Below are positions 44,380 to 57,000 of a stretch of DNA of 64,000 nucleotides, one piece after another (position 1 is the stretch's first letter; the number at the start of each line of letters is the position of its first letter). The notes under the pieces are model-generated. The model had not been told where the DNA came from. It saw only the letters and a list, made by a program, of their open reading frames with translations, and did not search any database. The stretch comes from Ottelia alismoides (Eukaryota > Streptophyta > Magnoliopsida > Alismatales > Hydrocharitaceae), in NCBI GenBank assembly GCA_037367405.1, contig JAZKJV010000092.1, forward strand, positions 124,001 to 188,000, given 5' to 3'. Position numbers and translations under genes: made by a program.

Positions 44380-47300
44380 TGATGAATACTCATTCATCAC
44401 TCTTTATTCTTATATTTTAGCTACAAAAACCTTTGCAAATGCATTTAGATGTGTGTAAATACAAATAATTACCAAAAGCATGCATTGTGTAAAAACCTAT
44501 AATTAGCATGTTTTTGTGCAAAAATAAAAGAATAAAGATTAAAAAGAAAAGGAGGGAAATATTTAGAATAAATATTGAGCAACCTAACCCAAGGGAGGGC
44601 TCAGCATGGGCCTGACCGCATAAAAGCCAAAGTAGAGGGAGATAGGGGCTCATGTGTGTAAATATTTATGTAAATAAAATAAAAGTATTTTCCTCACAAA
44701 AATAGGCTTGTAAATATTTGTATATATATATAAATATAAAATCAAAATAAAAATTTAAAAATTAAAAAGAAAACAAAAACACCTCTTGTATAGTCATCAT
44801 GTACATAGAACCACCTTTATATTTATTTAACTTTATAAATAAATAAAATTAATTTCTAAAATTTTTGTAAATATTCTATATTATATAGTGTAAATAAATA
44901 AATAAAAACAATTAAAACAAAAACAAAATAAAAATAACAAAATTAAAAACACAAAATTATATTATAAATATACCATGTATATAAATGTATATATGTATTT
45001 ATTTCACCTATGTATATAAATAATTAAAATAAAACAAAAATATCTTTTTATTCCTCATTTTATAATGAAAATAAATAAAATATAAAATAGGAATAAAATT
45101 GCATAAAAATAATAATTAAAAAATCAAAAATTAAAAACCCTATATAGTGTACATATACCTATATATTACATATTATGTATATACCTTATTTTTATTTCGA
45201 AAAAATTATTAAAAATCACTAAAAAATAGTAAAAAATAAAAGAAAAATATTTCATGTTTTAAGTTTTCATTAAATCGGCCATTTGCTACCCTTATTTTTA
45301 ATTGCAAAATCCAGCCACGTGGCCCTTTCTTATTGGTCCTGGGAAGTGTTGACCGCCCGGTCAACTCCCCCCCCCCCAGGACCACCCCGTCTCGGATCCG
45401 TGCCCGCAACCCGATTTCTCGCCATTTGGCACACTTGATCCGACTCCTGAATCCGTTAACCCCGGGCTCTAATCCGAGCTTGATCATCCCTGATCCACGC
45501 CCGGGGTGGATTTTGGGGATCCACGCACTGAGCTACTCGCCCGACCTCCCGATAGCCGGACCCCTAGGAGTATATAGTCCCAGCTCCGCCACCTTCCTTC
45601 TCCATCTTTGGCCATTCGAATCCACCCCTGTGAGCTCCAGCGTATTCGTGAGAGTGACAGCTCGCGTTTGGCGCTGTTGAAGCGAGGAGAGGAGGCGTGT
45701 CCACTGATCCGGCGAGCTTCGCCGCCGTTGCTCCGCCACCAGCAGGAGCACCGAGCCTCGGAGGGAGACGCTCCTCGAGGCAACGACCTAGAGCTTCCTT
45801 AGCTCATCCACAGTCTACTCGTCCACCCATGTATCCATTTCGCTCCGTCTTTTCCTTTGATTTTCATTTACGCCCAAATCGCCGCTCCGCCTTGTTCCAT
45901 CGATTCTGACCACCCCGTAGTTAGATTCGATCATCGGAATCCACATACATCTTCGCCTCCTTCCGACGCACCTTCTCCATCCCTCCATCCAACCCAGCTC
46001 GCACAGGAGCTGGGATTCGAGCTCCACCGTCCCCACTTCGCCGGAGCTCGCCCGCTGCGACCCATCGTCCACCGCCACTCCACCTAACCGGGTCGAGGCA
46101 GTTTGCCCTCGACCTGCGAGTCTTCTGGATTGCTTTGCAGGTCGAACGAAGGCCATATGAGGTCCTTCGACATCCAGTCAGGAGGCGCAGCTCCACCGAC
46201 CTCGCCCGAGCTCCTCAAGAGCTCGGCTGGGTCATCGGAGACCCCTATCCGACGCGGAGGCCCACACCTGACCTGTTCCGATCATCAGCGCCCCGCGAGG
46301 AGGTCAGGAGCGCTCGCACTGGGCCGGCGAAGTTCGCCGGCCACCTGTTCTTCCACGACCTCCAGACGCCGTTCGATCAGCCCTCCTGCTCCAGTTCTTA
46401 TCTGGACCGTCCTTTCGAGGAGCCGCTTTCACTGTCAGATCTGAAGAGGGTCGATCCCAGCCGCCCGATGCTCGTGGGTTAAGCCACAGAGAGCCATGAC
46501 CGTTGATCACACCATGTGGCTTGACCTCGAGTGTCGGATCACTTCGAGGACCCTCGTTTGGAGCGCCAGCCGATCCTCACCGCTGATTCCTCCACGTGGC
46601 GTCCATCGCGCGGTCCGCGTAATAAAGGGGTAATTTACCCTTAGGCCCCCTTTGCTATTTTATTTTGTAGTTAGTCCTGTAATTAGTTAATCCAGTTGTT
46701 TAGTTTTAGGGTTATTTGCATAGAGGACCCCATACTCTGTTTGGTTTGCATTTATACCCTTGTGCGTTGTATGACACGTGCATCGACACGTGACTTTCTG
46801 GTTTATTTGCATTATCTACCATGTAGTTCTGGTTGTTCATTAATGAATGAAAGTTTTTAATTATTTGCATTTATACCCCTGTGCGTGATACATTTGAACA
46901 TGTGCGTGATTTTTTGGGTATTTTGCGGATAGGTCCCTGGACTTTTGGTACCTGTTACCAATAAGCCCTTGTAACTTATTTTTCTTACATATGGGTCCCT
47001 GAGTGCCCCAGACACGCGCGTAGCACGTGTTTCGCTGGGTTAATTGCACCAGACCCCCCAGACTCTTGGGTATTTGCACTTTGGTCCCTGTGCACTGTGC
47101 CCCCTCTTTATTTTTGAATAAAATAGCAAATTACCTCCAAATCCAACGAAAATTGGACACATGGCTCCTGCCATAGTGTAAAATTTTCGAGGATTTTTTA
47201 GGACATTTTTGTTTTCATTTGGTATTTTTAAAAAATCAAAAACACTTAATTTTGCTACTGTCTAACTTTAAAAATCACAAAAAAATATTAAATAGTGTCT

Positions 47301-48044
47301 AAAAATTACAAAAAATTTGTCTACTGTGTATTTTGTTGTGTTTGATTTTCTAGCCAATTTTGGTTATTTTTCATTACTGAAAACCACTAAAAATTGAAAA
47401 ACACTGAAAATCTTATAAAAAATTCTAATAAATCAATTAAAAATCCAAAAACAATAAAATAGGTGCCTAGATTTTCCTTGTTTTATTCTCTTTACAGGAA
47501 AATTACCTCCCAGCTAGTTTGGGCCTTTTAGATATTTTATCTAGGCCCTTGTAGCTCGGCTGGACCGTACCTACTGTTTTAGTCACTTTTTGATTTTTAG
47601 AAAATTAAATAAACATCAGAAAATTCTCAAAAATTCACCAAAAACACTAAAAATTATAAAACACATAAAAATATTTTTGTTTGAATTTTTGATTGCTTTT
47701 TATTACTTTTAATAATTTGTTGAAGTGTGTGTTTATTTACTTTTCCTATTTTCTTAATTCATTAAAAATCCAAAAAAATATTAAATAATTAAAAACCACC
47801 AAAAATATTTGCCTCTTTTATTTTATTTTTATTTTTTACTACTTCGTAGGCCGAGAGGCCAACCCGTGCTCCTTGTGATCGACCCTGGTCGCTATACCAG
47901 GTTAATCTAATAGCATGACCGCTTTCGTGTTTTGAGTGATTTTATCTATATTAGTGGTTCATTTTTCTTGATTGACATAGTCGAGTGATCGAGGTCGCAA
48001 CGACCATATAGATACATTTGCCTTAGTCGCTTGGCGTGTCATCA
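44380..48044 (+). repeat. element B 5' LTR (Athila-like)
   Basis: 3665 bp from TGATGAATACTC to GTGTCATCA, followed three bases later by the tRNA-Asp-type primer site. It inserted into element A's protease (flank GTGCA, 44375-44379). A GC-rich block (45300-46620) contains a TATATAG box near 45570. Downstream are imperfect modules of 'TTTGCA...TATACCC' plus CACGTG pairs (46740-47100). Its sequence is clearly diverged from LTRs A, C and D. Confidence 0.88.
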
Positions 48045-48047
48045 GAA

Positions 48048-48064
48048 TGGCGCCGTTGCCGGGG
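48048..48064 (+). promoter_or_regulatory. element B primer binding site (tRNA-Asp type)
   Basis: TGGCGCCGTTGCCGGGG three bases after the LTR, complementary to the 3' end of plant tRNA-Asp. This primer site is known for Athila/Tat-group Ty3 elements. Confidence 0.9.
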
Positions 48065-48809
48065 AGCACGGCTTAGTAGTTTTCATTTTATATTCGTTTT
48101 TGTTTTCGCGGCTTTTCGCGGCTCTTTCAGAGCTCGCGACTTTTTCACGGCTTTTGTTTATAGTTTATTTTTATTTCATTTTGTTTTATTTTCTTTTTCT
48201 TTTATTTTTATTCTTGTTTTATTTTGAGTGTTTATTTTATTTTGCATTTTTGCATATATACCCTCATTTTATTTCCATTTATTTTTATTATTATTATTTG
48301 ATTATTTCGGTCTGACCACTTGTCTCTGTTTCTTGCGAGGGCCCGAGGACCGCGGAGGCGACTTTCGAGGAGCCGACGCAACCGCAGAACTTAGAGGCGG
48401 CTCCTTTCTTTACGGAGCCGCAGGAGAGAGCGAGAGAGAGAGTTGAGTGGGAGAGGTTTAGTTAGATTTTCTTTATTTTATTTTGATTATTATTGTAATA
48501 ATACAGGGACTCAGAGACTGGACTTGAGGACTTTATCTGCTTAGCGGGTCTGTTTCGTCGAGCACCGGTGTGCTCGGGGGACCCTTAGGAGTTTTACGCG
48601 GTTTTTCTCGCGGTTTTCTTTTCTTTTCTTTTTAACTGCCTTTTCCGGTGTTTACGTGGTTTTTGATCGAGCCCCTAGATTTAGGATTTTATACTTGCTT
48701 GTGCCGTAATTAGTAGGTGAAGGATATGGTTAGATCCTCAAGCGCATCACGGAAGCGTGAGCGTCGTATCGAATACGACGAAGAGCGACTAGTCGCACTA
48801 GTTGCTCGA
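48065..48809 (+). other. element B leader and start of gag, truncated
   Basis: The T-rich untranslated leader is followed by ATG 48726, opening a frame MVRSSSASRKRERRIEYDEE that looks like the basic/acidic start of a Ty3 gag. The frame is cut about 28 codons in, where LTR fragment E begins. The rest of B is displaced beyond the window. Confidence 0.6.
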
Positions 48810-49289
48810 TGCAGCGGAATTTAAAAAATTTTATACGACGAAACCACATGATCCAAGAACACTTCTCGGATCGTTTCGTCTAAACCATAAACAAGTAATT
48901 AGGATTACCTCTTGAAGCGTGGTTGCGATCAAGTCTCTAAACGAAGAGACCTCCGGTCTCAAGTCCGATCCGACGGAGGAGACGCTTGCGAGCGCGGGGA
49001 TGAACCGCGTGCTTCTCGCAATCCATGTTGATGATCCAAGCGGCGGATCTCCTGATCTCGACACACGAGATCCAACGTCTTCTTCACGAGCGAGGCGCAC
49101 CGAAGAAGACGGAGATCCACGAGCAGAAGAACGGGCAGCATAACGACGATGCCGCGGCGATGGAGAACCTCTCCATGGTATCCATGGTGGACGGCCATGA
49201 GAGAGAGAGAGGGCTGACCTCTAGAGAGAAAGAGAAAGGGAGAGAGAGATGCTTCTCAAGCATTATGTGTAAAGAGAAAGCATGGGTAT
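48810..49289 (-). repeat. LTR fragment E (minus strand, probably copia-type)
   Basis: Read on the minus strand the fragment ends ATTCCGCTGCA at 48810, a typical plant LTR end, and what follows is element B's gag rather than a primer site, so this would be a 3' LTR end. The other side runs into element C at 49290, so its start is not seen. A CT-rich tract lies at 49200-49260 (minus). No coding domain is visible. Identification rests on the end motif and nesting logic. Confidence 0.5.
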
Positions 49290-52200
49290 TGATGAATCTC
49301 CATTTCATCACCTTTATTCTATCATTTTAGCCTTAAAAACCCCAGCAAATGCATGTAAATAGCATTAATTTGTTCATATTAGCATCTATTATTTATTGTA
49401 TTAATTATACATAAAATAAGGTTTTTAATGCCAAAATTATAGAATAAAGAGAAGAAAAGAAAAAGGAATAAAATATTGCAAATATTTTATGACCCTAACC
49501 CCGAGACCAAGGCCAGCATGGTATTGGTCGACAAGGAATAAAGTAGGGGGAGATAAGGGCTGATATACAATAAATACCCCATTTATTTATTCATCCCTTT
49601 ATGCATTTGTGACACCTATTTTGTACATAAATATTTATTCATCAAATAAAGAAACTTTGTTCATGAAAGTTGTAGATAATAATGTAAATAAAAATACAAA
49701 ATTGAGTTTGTGTAAAAATAACACTCAGTGTACATTTTATACACAGAATAAAAAGCCAAAATCTCAACTTCACAGACCCATATCTTGCAAATAAAAACTC
49801 CAAATCACCCAAACTCACCTTTAATTGTATATAGCATTTCATAAACTATTTTATAAAATTGATCTCATAATTTTTGGAGTCCATCTGTGAAAGTTAGGTT
49901 TTTGGCTCTCCTTGTATATAGACCTGATTAAAATATTCATTTTATTCAATCTTTAGTATTTCTATAAATTTGCATTTTTATAATCTTGTAAATAATGTAT
50001 ATAATACATGTACATATTGAAATTTGAATAAAACCAAAAAAAAAAAGAATTTGTAAAAATAAAATAAGTCTATGAATATATAGACAAAATACCTATACTA
50101 CCTGTATGTGCATAAATAAAAGGAAAAGCATTCTTTTATTCTTTATTCTTTTATATTTTTATAATAATGTATATATTATATGTGTCTTATTAAAAATACA
50201 AATCCTTAATAAAAACACATAAAATTAATTAAATAAATACAATGTGTATAATATATAGGTAAAGTACCTATATATATACTTAGAAATACATAGACCTATT
50301 TATTTAAAAATACAAATAAACTTATAAAAATCAAACAAAAATACCCTTATACTCATAAAAATAAGTTATAAATTCATAAAATAAGAAAATAAAATAATAA
50401 AATAAAATAAACAAATTAAAAATAAAATACACAAAAACACATGTAAATACATACATATACACATTATTTTAATAAAACCATAATAAAATAATCCAAAAAA
50501 ATAAATAAAAATCATAAATAAATACTACATGAAATAATACACATTTTTTATTTTATACGAAAAAAATAATAAAATCATTTACTATGCCAAATAATTCAAT
50601 TTCGCGAAATATTCCCTATTCTGTCTTGTAGCGGGCTGAGGTGGACCAACCCAGTCCCTCCGCGAGTTGACCCCGGTCAACTGGACCTCCAGGCGTCTGA
50701 CTTCACGCAACCTGTCTTTTCCCCGATTTCCGCCATTTTTCCCGCATGGCTCAGTGAACCATCGCACTCGCTTCCTTCACAAGATTTGTCCTCTGATCAT
50801 CCATGATGCCCGCCAAGATCATAGATCAACTAGATACTTGTTGGATCGATCAATAATCGCCGGTCAATAGGGCCTCCTGCCAATGTTTATAAATAAAAAG
50901 CTCCCCCTCCTTCCTCGAATTTGGCCACTCTCATTCCAACCTAAAGCCTAGATCTTGTGCCTGGATCGTTCCTCGTGACAGGGGGAGTCGCCCAGCATCG
51001 AGACTCGGCCGGAGGGAGGAGAATTTTGACGCGGCGGAGCTCCGGCGTCCGCCCTGCTCCCTGGAGGCCCCCAGGTATAAGAGTTGTTCTTTCTTGCTTA
51101 GTAGTTAGGTTTTAGTATTAGCTTTTAATTCCAGTCCTTAGGTTAGCATTTAGATGATTAGCTTAGGCCAAAAGCAGAAATTCGAAGTTCGCCGGAGCTG
51201 AGCTCCGGCGACTTCCCCACTGTGATCCTATCTGTCTCCGACCGCCTAAATCGCCTCATCTCCATCCCCTTCGAGTTCTCCATCAAATGCACACACTTGT
51301 TCAACCCAGGACCCCAGGTCTTGGCGAATCGGAGCTCCTCCTCCGCCCTTCGTCGGAGCTCCTCCGTTCCACCTCATTTTGCTGCACAGCTTCAACCTTT
51401 TTGGTCGAGGAGCATCCCCTCGAGCCATGCTATCTTCCTGTGCAGGTCTGGTGCGCAAATAAGCACCCTGAGGCGAAATCAAGTCACGCCGGAGGTACCT
51501 GGAGCCCCACTTCTTCTCCGACCTCGCGAGGGTGCTCCAGTGTACCTCTGGTCGATCCAACACCTCCGGACGACAGAGGAACCTTCCAGGAAGCTTTTGG
51601 GACACCGTGGAGCAGTGATGGACGGCGGAGGTGTGAGATCCAGCCGGGAGAAGCTCGCTCAGGCGAGCGTTCTTCCCTGTTCTTCCAGGCGCCCTCTCCG
51701 CCGTTGGATGAAGATGAAGGTCCCAGATTAGAAGGGAGCCGTTGGATGGAGCCCCGCAGCAACCGTCAGATCACCTCAAGTGATCTAATCTCAGCCCTCC
51801 ATCGGCGAAGCGGTATCGGCTCACGTGGAGGCGCCGCGTGGCAAGTGAGCGAAGATCAGCCGTTGGATGAAGCGCCTGAGGGGGTAAACTTCACATACAC
51901 CCCCCCCCCCCCCGCCTTTTTGTAATTAATATTTGATTCCAAAAATAAAATATCACGTTGTAAATAACTTGTATAATTTGCAGTTTGATCCCTTAGTTTA
52001 ATTTTATTTGCAGATGGGTCCCTCTGCGCCTCACGTGTAGTCCCACGTGAGGCACAGGAGTTTTTGCACATAACCCCTGCCGGGTTTTGATAATTGTAAA
52101 ATGGCCTGTAAAATAAAAAGGAATGTTTATTTGTACTGTGATATTTGCATGGACACCCCGAACAAATGTTATAATTGCAAAAATGCCCCTGCCAGGCCAT

Positions 52201-53251
52201 ATATTTTGGGATGCTTTGTCTATTTATTTTGTGCTCTATATTTCTTTGAAAAATTTTGAAAAAAATAGGCATATGCTCCTGTTAGGGTACCCTTGCTTGC
52301 TATATTTTTAGATTTGAATTTTGTTGCATTTTGGTATTTATTAAAAATCAAAAACATGCATTTTCTTCACTGTCTAATTTATAAAATACAAAAAAATTAT
52401 AAAATGTTTTTGAAAAATTCCAAAAAAATATATATGGTATAAATATCTATATATTGAGTCCAGAAAATGAAAAAACCTAAAAATAAGAAAAAGAAAAACA
52501 TAAAAATTAAAAAGCTCCAAAGTCCATCAAAAAAATGTAAAAACCCCAGAAAAATACCAAAAAAATATTTCTCTGTTTAATAATTCTGTATATATATTAT
52601 TTACTTAGTAAAATTAATTTGGGCAATTTTTGGATTCATTTGATATTTTTAAAAGCCCTAATTGTATTCGGCCATTAATATAGTCCTATATTAAGGACCT
52701 TTTTGAAATTAAAAAAAAAAGAGATCTTGTAGATACTATATTTTGCATAAATACATATATATTGATATATGTACTCTATATATCTTTTTCTCCTCACACC
52801 TATCTCTATATATATATATCCCTATACATATATTATATATTCTATGTATATCTATGTCCCTATATAAATAATATATATAAAAAGAAAATGTAAAAAAAAA
52901 ATATATAAAAATATGAAAACAAAATAAAAAAACAAAAAAAAATAATAAAATAAAAAAATATAAAATTAAAAACCCACATAAAAACAAGCCTCACACATGG
53001 ATGACTTGGTGATACATCTAGGCTACGCATCTTGTATTGCTCTCTGTGGTTCGACCTCTACATGCTTGTCACTATACATTTTGTTGTAGAGTAATAAAAA
53101 TTAATTCACATTTATTTTTTTTGGGACTTAATTGATACATTCTTGCTTTGTGGGTTAATTGTTGATTGACTCCAGGATTTGGTTGGTCGACACTACGACT
53201 GTGCTCCCGCCTTGTGTGGAACACAAGACCGGTCGGTTCTGGGGTCTATCA
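49290..53251 (+). repeat. element C 5' LTR
   Basis: 3962 bp, TGATGAATCTCC to GTCTATCA. An AT-rich U3 (49300-50570) is followed by a GC-rich block (50580-51880) with a TATA box at 50886-50898, a 15-C run near 51900, a CACGTG pair (52028-52053), and an AT-rich tail. Open frames within the GC-rich block repeat in the 3' LTR and have no recognisable domain. Confidence 0.95.
50886..50898 (+). promoter_or_regulatory. TATA box of element C LTR
   Basis: TTTATAAATAAAA followed by the CTCCCCCTCCTTCC initiator-like pyrimidine tract. The same arrangement recurs at 63460-63472 in the 3' LTR, and analogous boxes lie in LTRs B and D just before a GC-rich transcribed block. Confidence 0.6.
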
Positions 53252-53253
53252 AA

Positions 53254-53270
53254 TGGCGCCGTTGCCGGGG
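53254..53270 (+). promoter_or_regulatory. element C primer binding site (tRNA-Asp type)
   Basis: TGGCGCCGTTGCCGGGG two bases after the LTR end; complementary to the plant tRNA-Asp 3' end. Confidence 0.93.
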
Positions 53271-54080
53271 AGCAATGAGCATAGCCAAATTGATTTTTGT
53301 CATTCTTGTATAAAAATGTAGATTCATGATTCATTCTTTGTGTGAGCAGCTATTGTTTTATTGTCCTTAATCACCATGCTTTATTTCTTTATTTATTGTG
53401 ATTATTTTTCTCTGCTCTATTTAATTGACTAAGTATGCTAATGCAATCTTTTTGTGACTTTGATGCAAGGGACCCCCACGCAAGGATGGCTTCCTAGGAG
53501 GCCAAGGCAGCCAAGCTTGGAGGAGGATGGTCTTCTCTTCTCCTGACCATCTGGAGAGTGCATCAAGGAAGCAAAGAGAGGGGCATTAGATAGGCTAGAC
53601 ACTTAGGAAATTATTTTTGTAATTCATGGTGAGAGAGACTATTTTGGCATGTATATTAACAGGACTCTACTCTTCACAATGAGGTCCAGTGCCTGGGTGT
53701 CTGTTCACCTGGGGGCCTCATCGCTGTTTTCTGCGATTTCTACCGCCTTCTTTCCTTTGTTTTCCGCTGTTTTGTGTTTTTCGCCTTTATTTTACTTTGT
53801 TTTGTGTGCTTGGAGCCCCTAGATTTAGGTTGCTTGACTCGGTAGCTAGGTCCAAACATTAATAAGAATGCATGTTCCTATAGTCTACTTCGATTGGATC
53901 TAGTCAAACTCAAACAAGTTGTAAATTCGTCTCTTAGTCCGCCGCGCCGCGAGCTCACACCCGAACAAGCGCTTTCTCCTAATCCAAATGTGTTGGGCAG
54001 AGGAGGGGTGAGCCAAGACCGAACTCTCTTGGGCTAGAGACGAATGAGCAACTTATGGTTCTTCACGTTAATAGCAGCTT
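53271..54080 (+). other. element C leader, capsid-coding region absent
   Basis: About 800 bp without a Gag matrix/capsid frame. Two GC-richer patches (53460-53580, 53700-53800) hold no domain I know. In related elements Gag starts in this interval. Confidence 0.6.
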
Positions 54081-57000
54081 ATGTTTAGGACGATTTTGTG
54101 CCTTGCATACCGACATGTAGATAGGTTTAAAAATTCTGTTTTGCATACCACATGGAGAGAGCTGGGATGCACTGTAAGTCTTCTAACTCAGCAACACCAG
54201 CAGCCTCCTCAATTCGCACATCAATGGAGGCAGAATTTTCCGTATCAGCAGCAGCAGCAGTATCGCCATCCGCAGCCGTATCACCAATACACGGCTGCCC
54301 AGCCTCAATCATACCAGCAGTATCCCTCTCCATCCTACCAACAACTTCAACTTCCTGCTCCACCACAGCAACACCATCAGCAGCCTCCCCATCCATCTAA
54401 CCAACAGCAGCGTGGTATGCACGCTGCATCTTCTGATGTGCCCCCAGCTAATCCCACCATGGAGTGTCTAGCCCAGCTTGTCCAAGGGCTAGCGGAGATG
54501 ACCAAGCGGCTTGATGACCTGACCGCCACTCGCACTACCATTCCGGCACAGGTCGAAGCCAACCCCAACAATTTCAAGAAGAAGGAGCAGGTAGAATATG
54601 ATGTCCAGTCCGCGTGTGATAATGATATTACTGTTTATTCTAATGCCGTTACTCTCAGGAGCGGTAGGGCCTTGCCTCCGCCTGCTACCAGATATGGGGT
54701 GAATAAAGAAACAGGTGGATCGTCATCTTCCGCATCAGCCGTGCCAGCTCCAGGGGCGGGTGAGGAGGAAGAGGAAGGAGAAGCCAGTCCAGCCGTCGTG
54801 CATGGCCAGAAGCAATTCCAGCCAAAAATACAAAAAAATCCGCAAAAACAAAAACACCAAAAAGAAGCCTGTAGCAGAAGTGAAGCCGCGCCAGCCTTGG
54901 AGGAGCCGCCAGCAGCAGCTGATCCTGTGCCAGCCGATGGAGCCAATGCTACCCTTTTTGATCGACCAGCAGCACCAGCAGAGTTAGATCCAGCTTGTAC
55001 ACCTTTTTGTAGTCCGGATGTACAACATTCTGTGGGCGATAATCTTGATGTAAATAAGAACTCTAATTTTCCTGCCAGTAATGTGAATATTCCTTTTCCG
55101 CATGCAATACAAAAATCCAAAAAAATGATAAAAAGAAAAACTGCATTGTCTGATCCAGGAGTTGTAGATATTTTGGATAAATTGACTGTTGAGATTCCCT
55201 TGTTAAAGGCCGTGGAATACATGCCAGCTGTAAAGAAAGGATTGAAAGAGGCATGTACTGACAGGCGTCACCCAGCGCAAGACAACAGACGCCGAGAGGT
55301 AGAAAAACACGTTTTGTCCATGGCCACAGTTGCAGCTATCACCAACCTCCCCCAGAAAAAGCAAGACTCAGGAGCACCTCTGATCAATTGTGTGATTTTT
55401 GATCAGGTCTTCGAGCGTACTCTTCTTGACAGTGGTTCTTCCATCAACCTTCTGCCCTCGTCCATAATGCAAGAATTCGGGCTGGGACCGCTCAAGCAGA
55501 CACGAATGATCCTTCAGTTCGCTGACCGATCCGTTAAGCGGCCCCGCGGTTTGTTGGAAGACGTGATAGTTACCGTGCAGGAGATGAGATTCCCAGCTGA
55601 TTTTGTAGTCCTTGACATGGACTCTCCTGCACCACTGCTCCAGACTCCTATCATCCTCGGCAGACCATTTCTCCGTACTTCCGGTGCCGTGGTTGATTAC
55701 GGGTCTGGCAAGATCACCTTCAGCTCGAACACCAAACAAATCACGCTCACCATGAACAAGGAACAGAACGCCACAACTGATGAAAGTCAAGCAGCATCAG
55801 AAGCTGCCTGTGATTTTATTGCGGAGATCAGAGACTCGGAGTTGTCACTGGACGATCCATGGACCCAAGAAATCCTCACTCTTGAGGAGGACTTGGAAAG
55901 CACAGTCATCATAAGCTCCGATGATCCATGGGAGACAGATTCTCAGATACAAGCGCATCTTCTTGAGCATTCACTCCAGACCGAACATAATCAGCTCACC
56001 GCAGAACCGTTCGGTACATCACTTGGATCTCAACAGAATGTTGAGGATGGTACTAGTCTCAAAGTACATCCCACCACCAGCATGGTATCAGAAGTGACCG
56101 GTAAAGGGGACAGACTGAAACCAGAACTCAAGCCACTTCCTGCAGGCCTGAAGTATGCTTTCCTTACGGGTGAAGAACACATGTATCCAGTCATCATCAG
56201 CAGCAGGCTGAATCTGGATCAAGAATCTCGACTCCTCGAGATTCTAGAAAAGAACCGCAAGGCACTTGGTTGGAGTGTATCAGACCTCCGAGGGATAAAA
56301 CCAGCTCTGTGCTCACACCATATCTATCTAGAAGACGATGCCAAGCCGTCCCGCGAATTTCAAAGAAGGCTAAACCCTAACCTTCGGGACGTGGTAATGA
56401 AAGAAATCACAAAGTGGTGTGATGCAGGCTTCATTTATCCCATCTCCGATTCAAAGTGGGTAAGCCCCCTGCATGTAGTTCCCAAGAAATCCGGGCTTAC
56501 TGTGGTCACAAATGAAAAAGGAGAGGAGATTTCAACTCGGGTACCGACATCCTGGCGGGTGTGTGTTGACTACCGCCGCCTAAATGCAGCAACCAAGAAG
56601 GACCACTTTCCCTTGCCATTTATTGATCAAGTCTTGGAGAGATTAGCAGGCAAGGAGTTCTTCTGCTTCCTGGACGGGTACTCCGGGTACAACCAAGTGG
56701 CGATCGCCCCTGAGGATCAAGAGAAGACTACCTTCACTTGCCCGTTCGGCACCTACGCCTTCAGGAGGATGCCCTTTGGATTATGCAATGCACCCGCAAC
56801 CTTCCAAAGATGCATGCTAGCAGTCTTCGTCGAAATGGTAGGCAGTTTTCTCGAGGTGTTCATGGATGATTTCTCCGTCTATGGTGACAGTTTCGATTCT
56901 TGCCTCGAGCACCTAGACAGAGTGCTTCAGAAATGTCGGGAAGTCAATTTAGTGCTCTCATGGGAAAAGAGCCACCTTATGGTCACAGAGGGTATTGTGT

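Noticed and set aside
51222..51925. Overlapping open frames of 169-212 codons in LTR C (and similar ones in LTR B and D)
   Set aside because: The block is GC-rich with frames open on both strands and in several registers; no domain or consistent start. Treated as transcribed LTR sequence.
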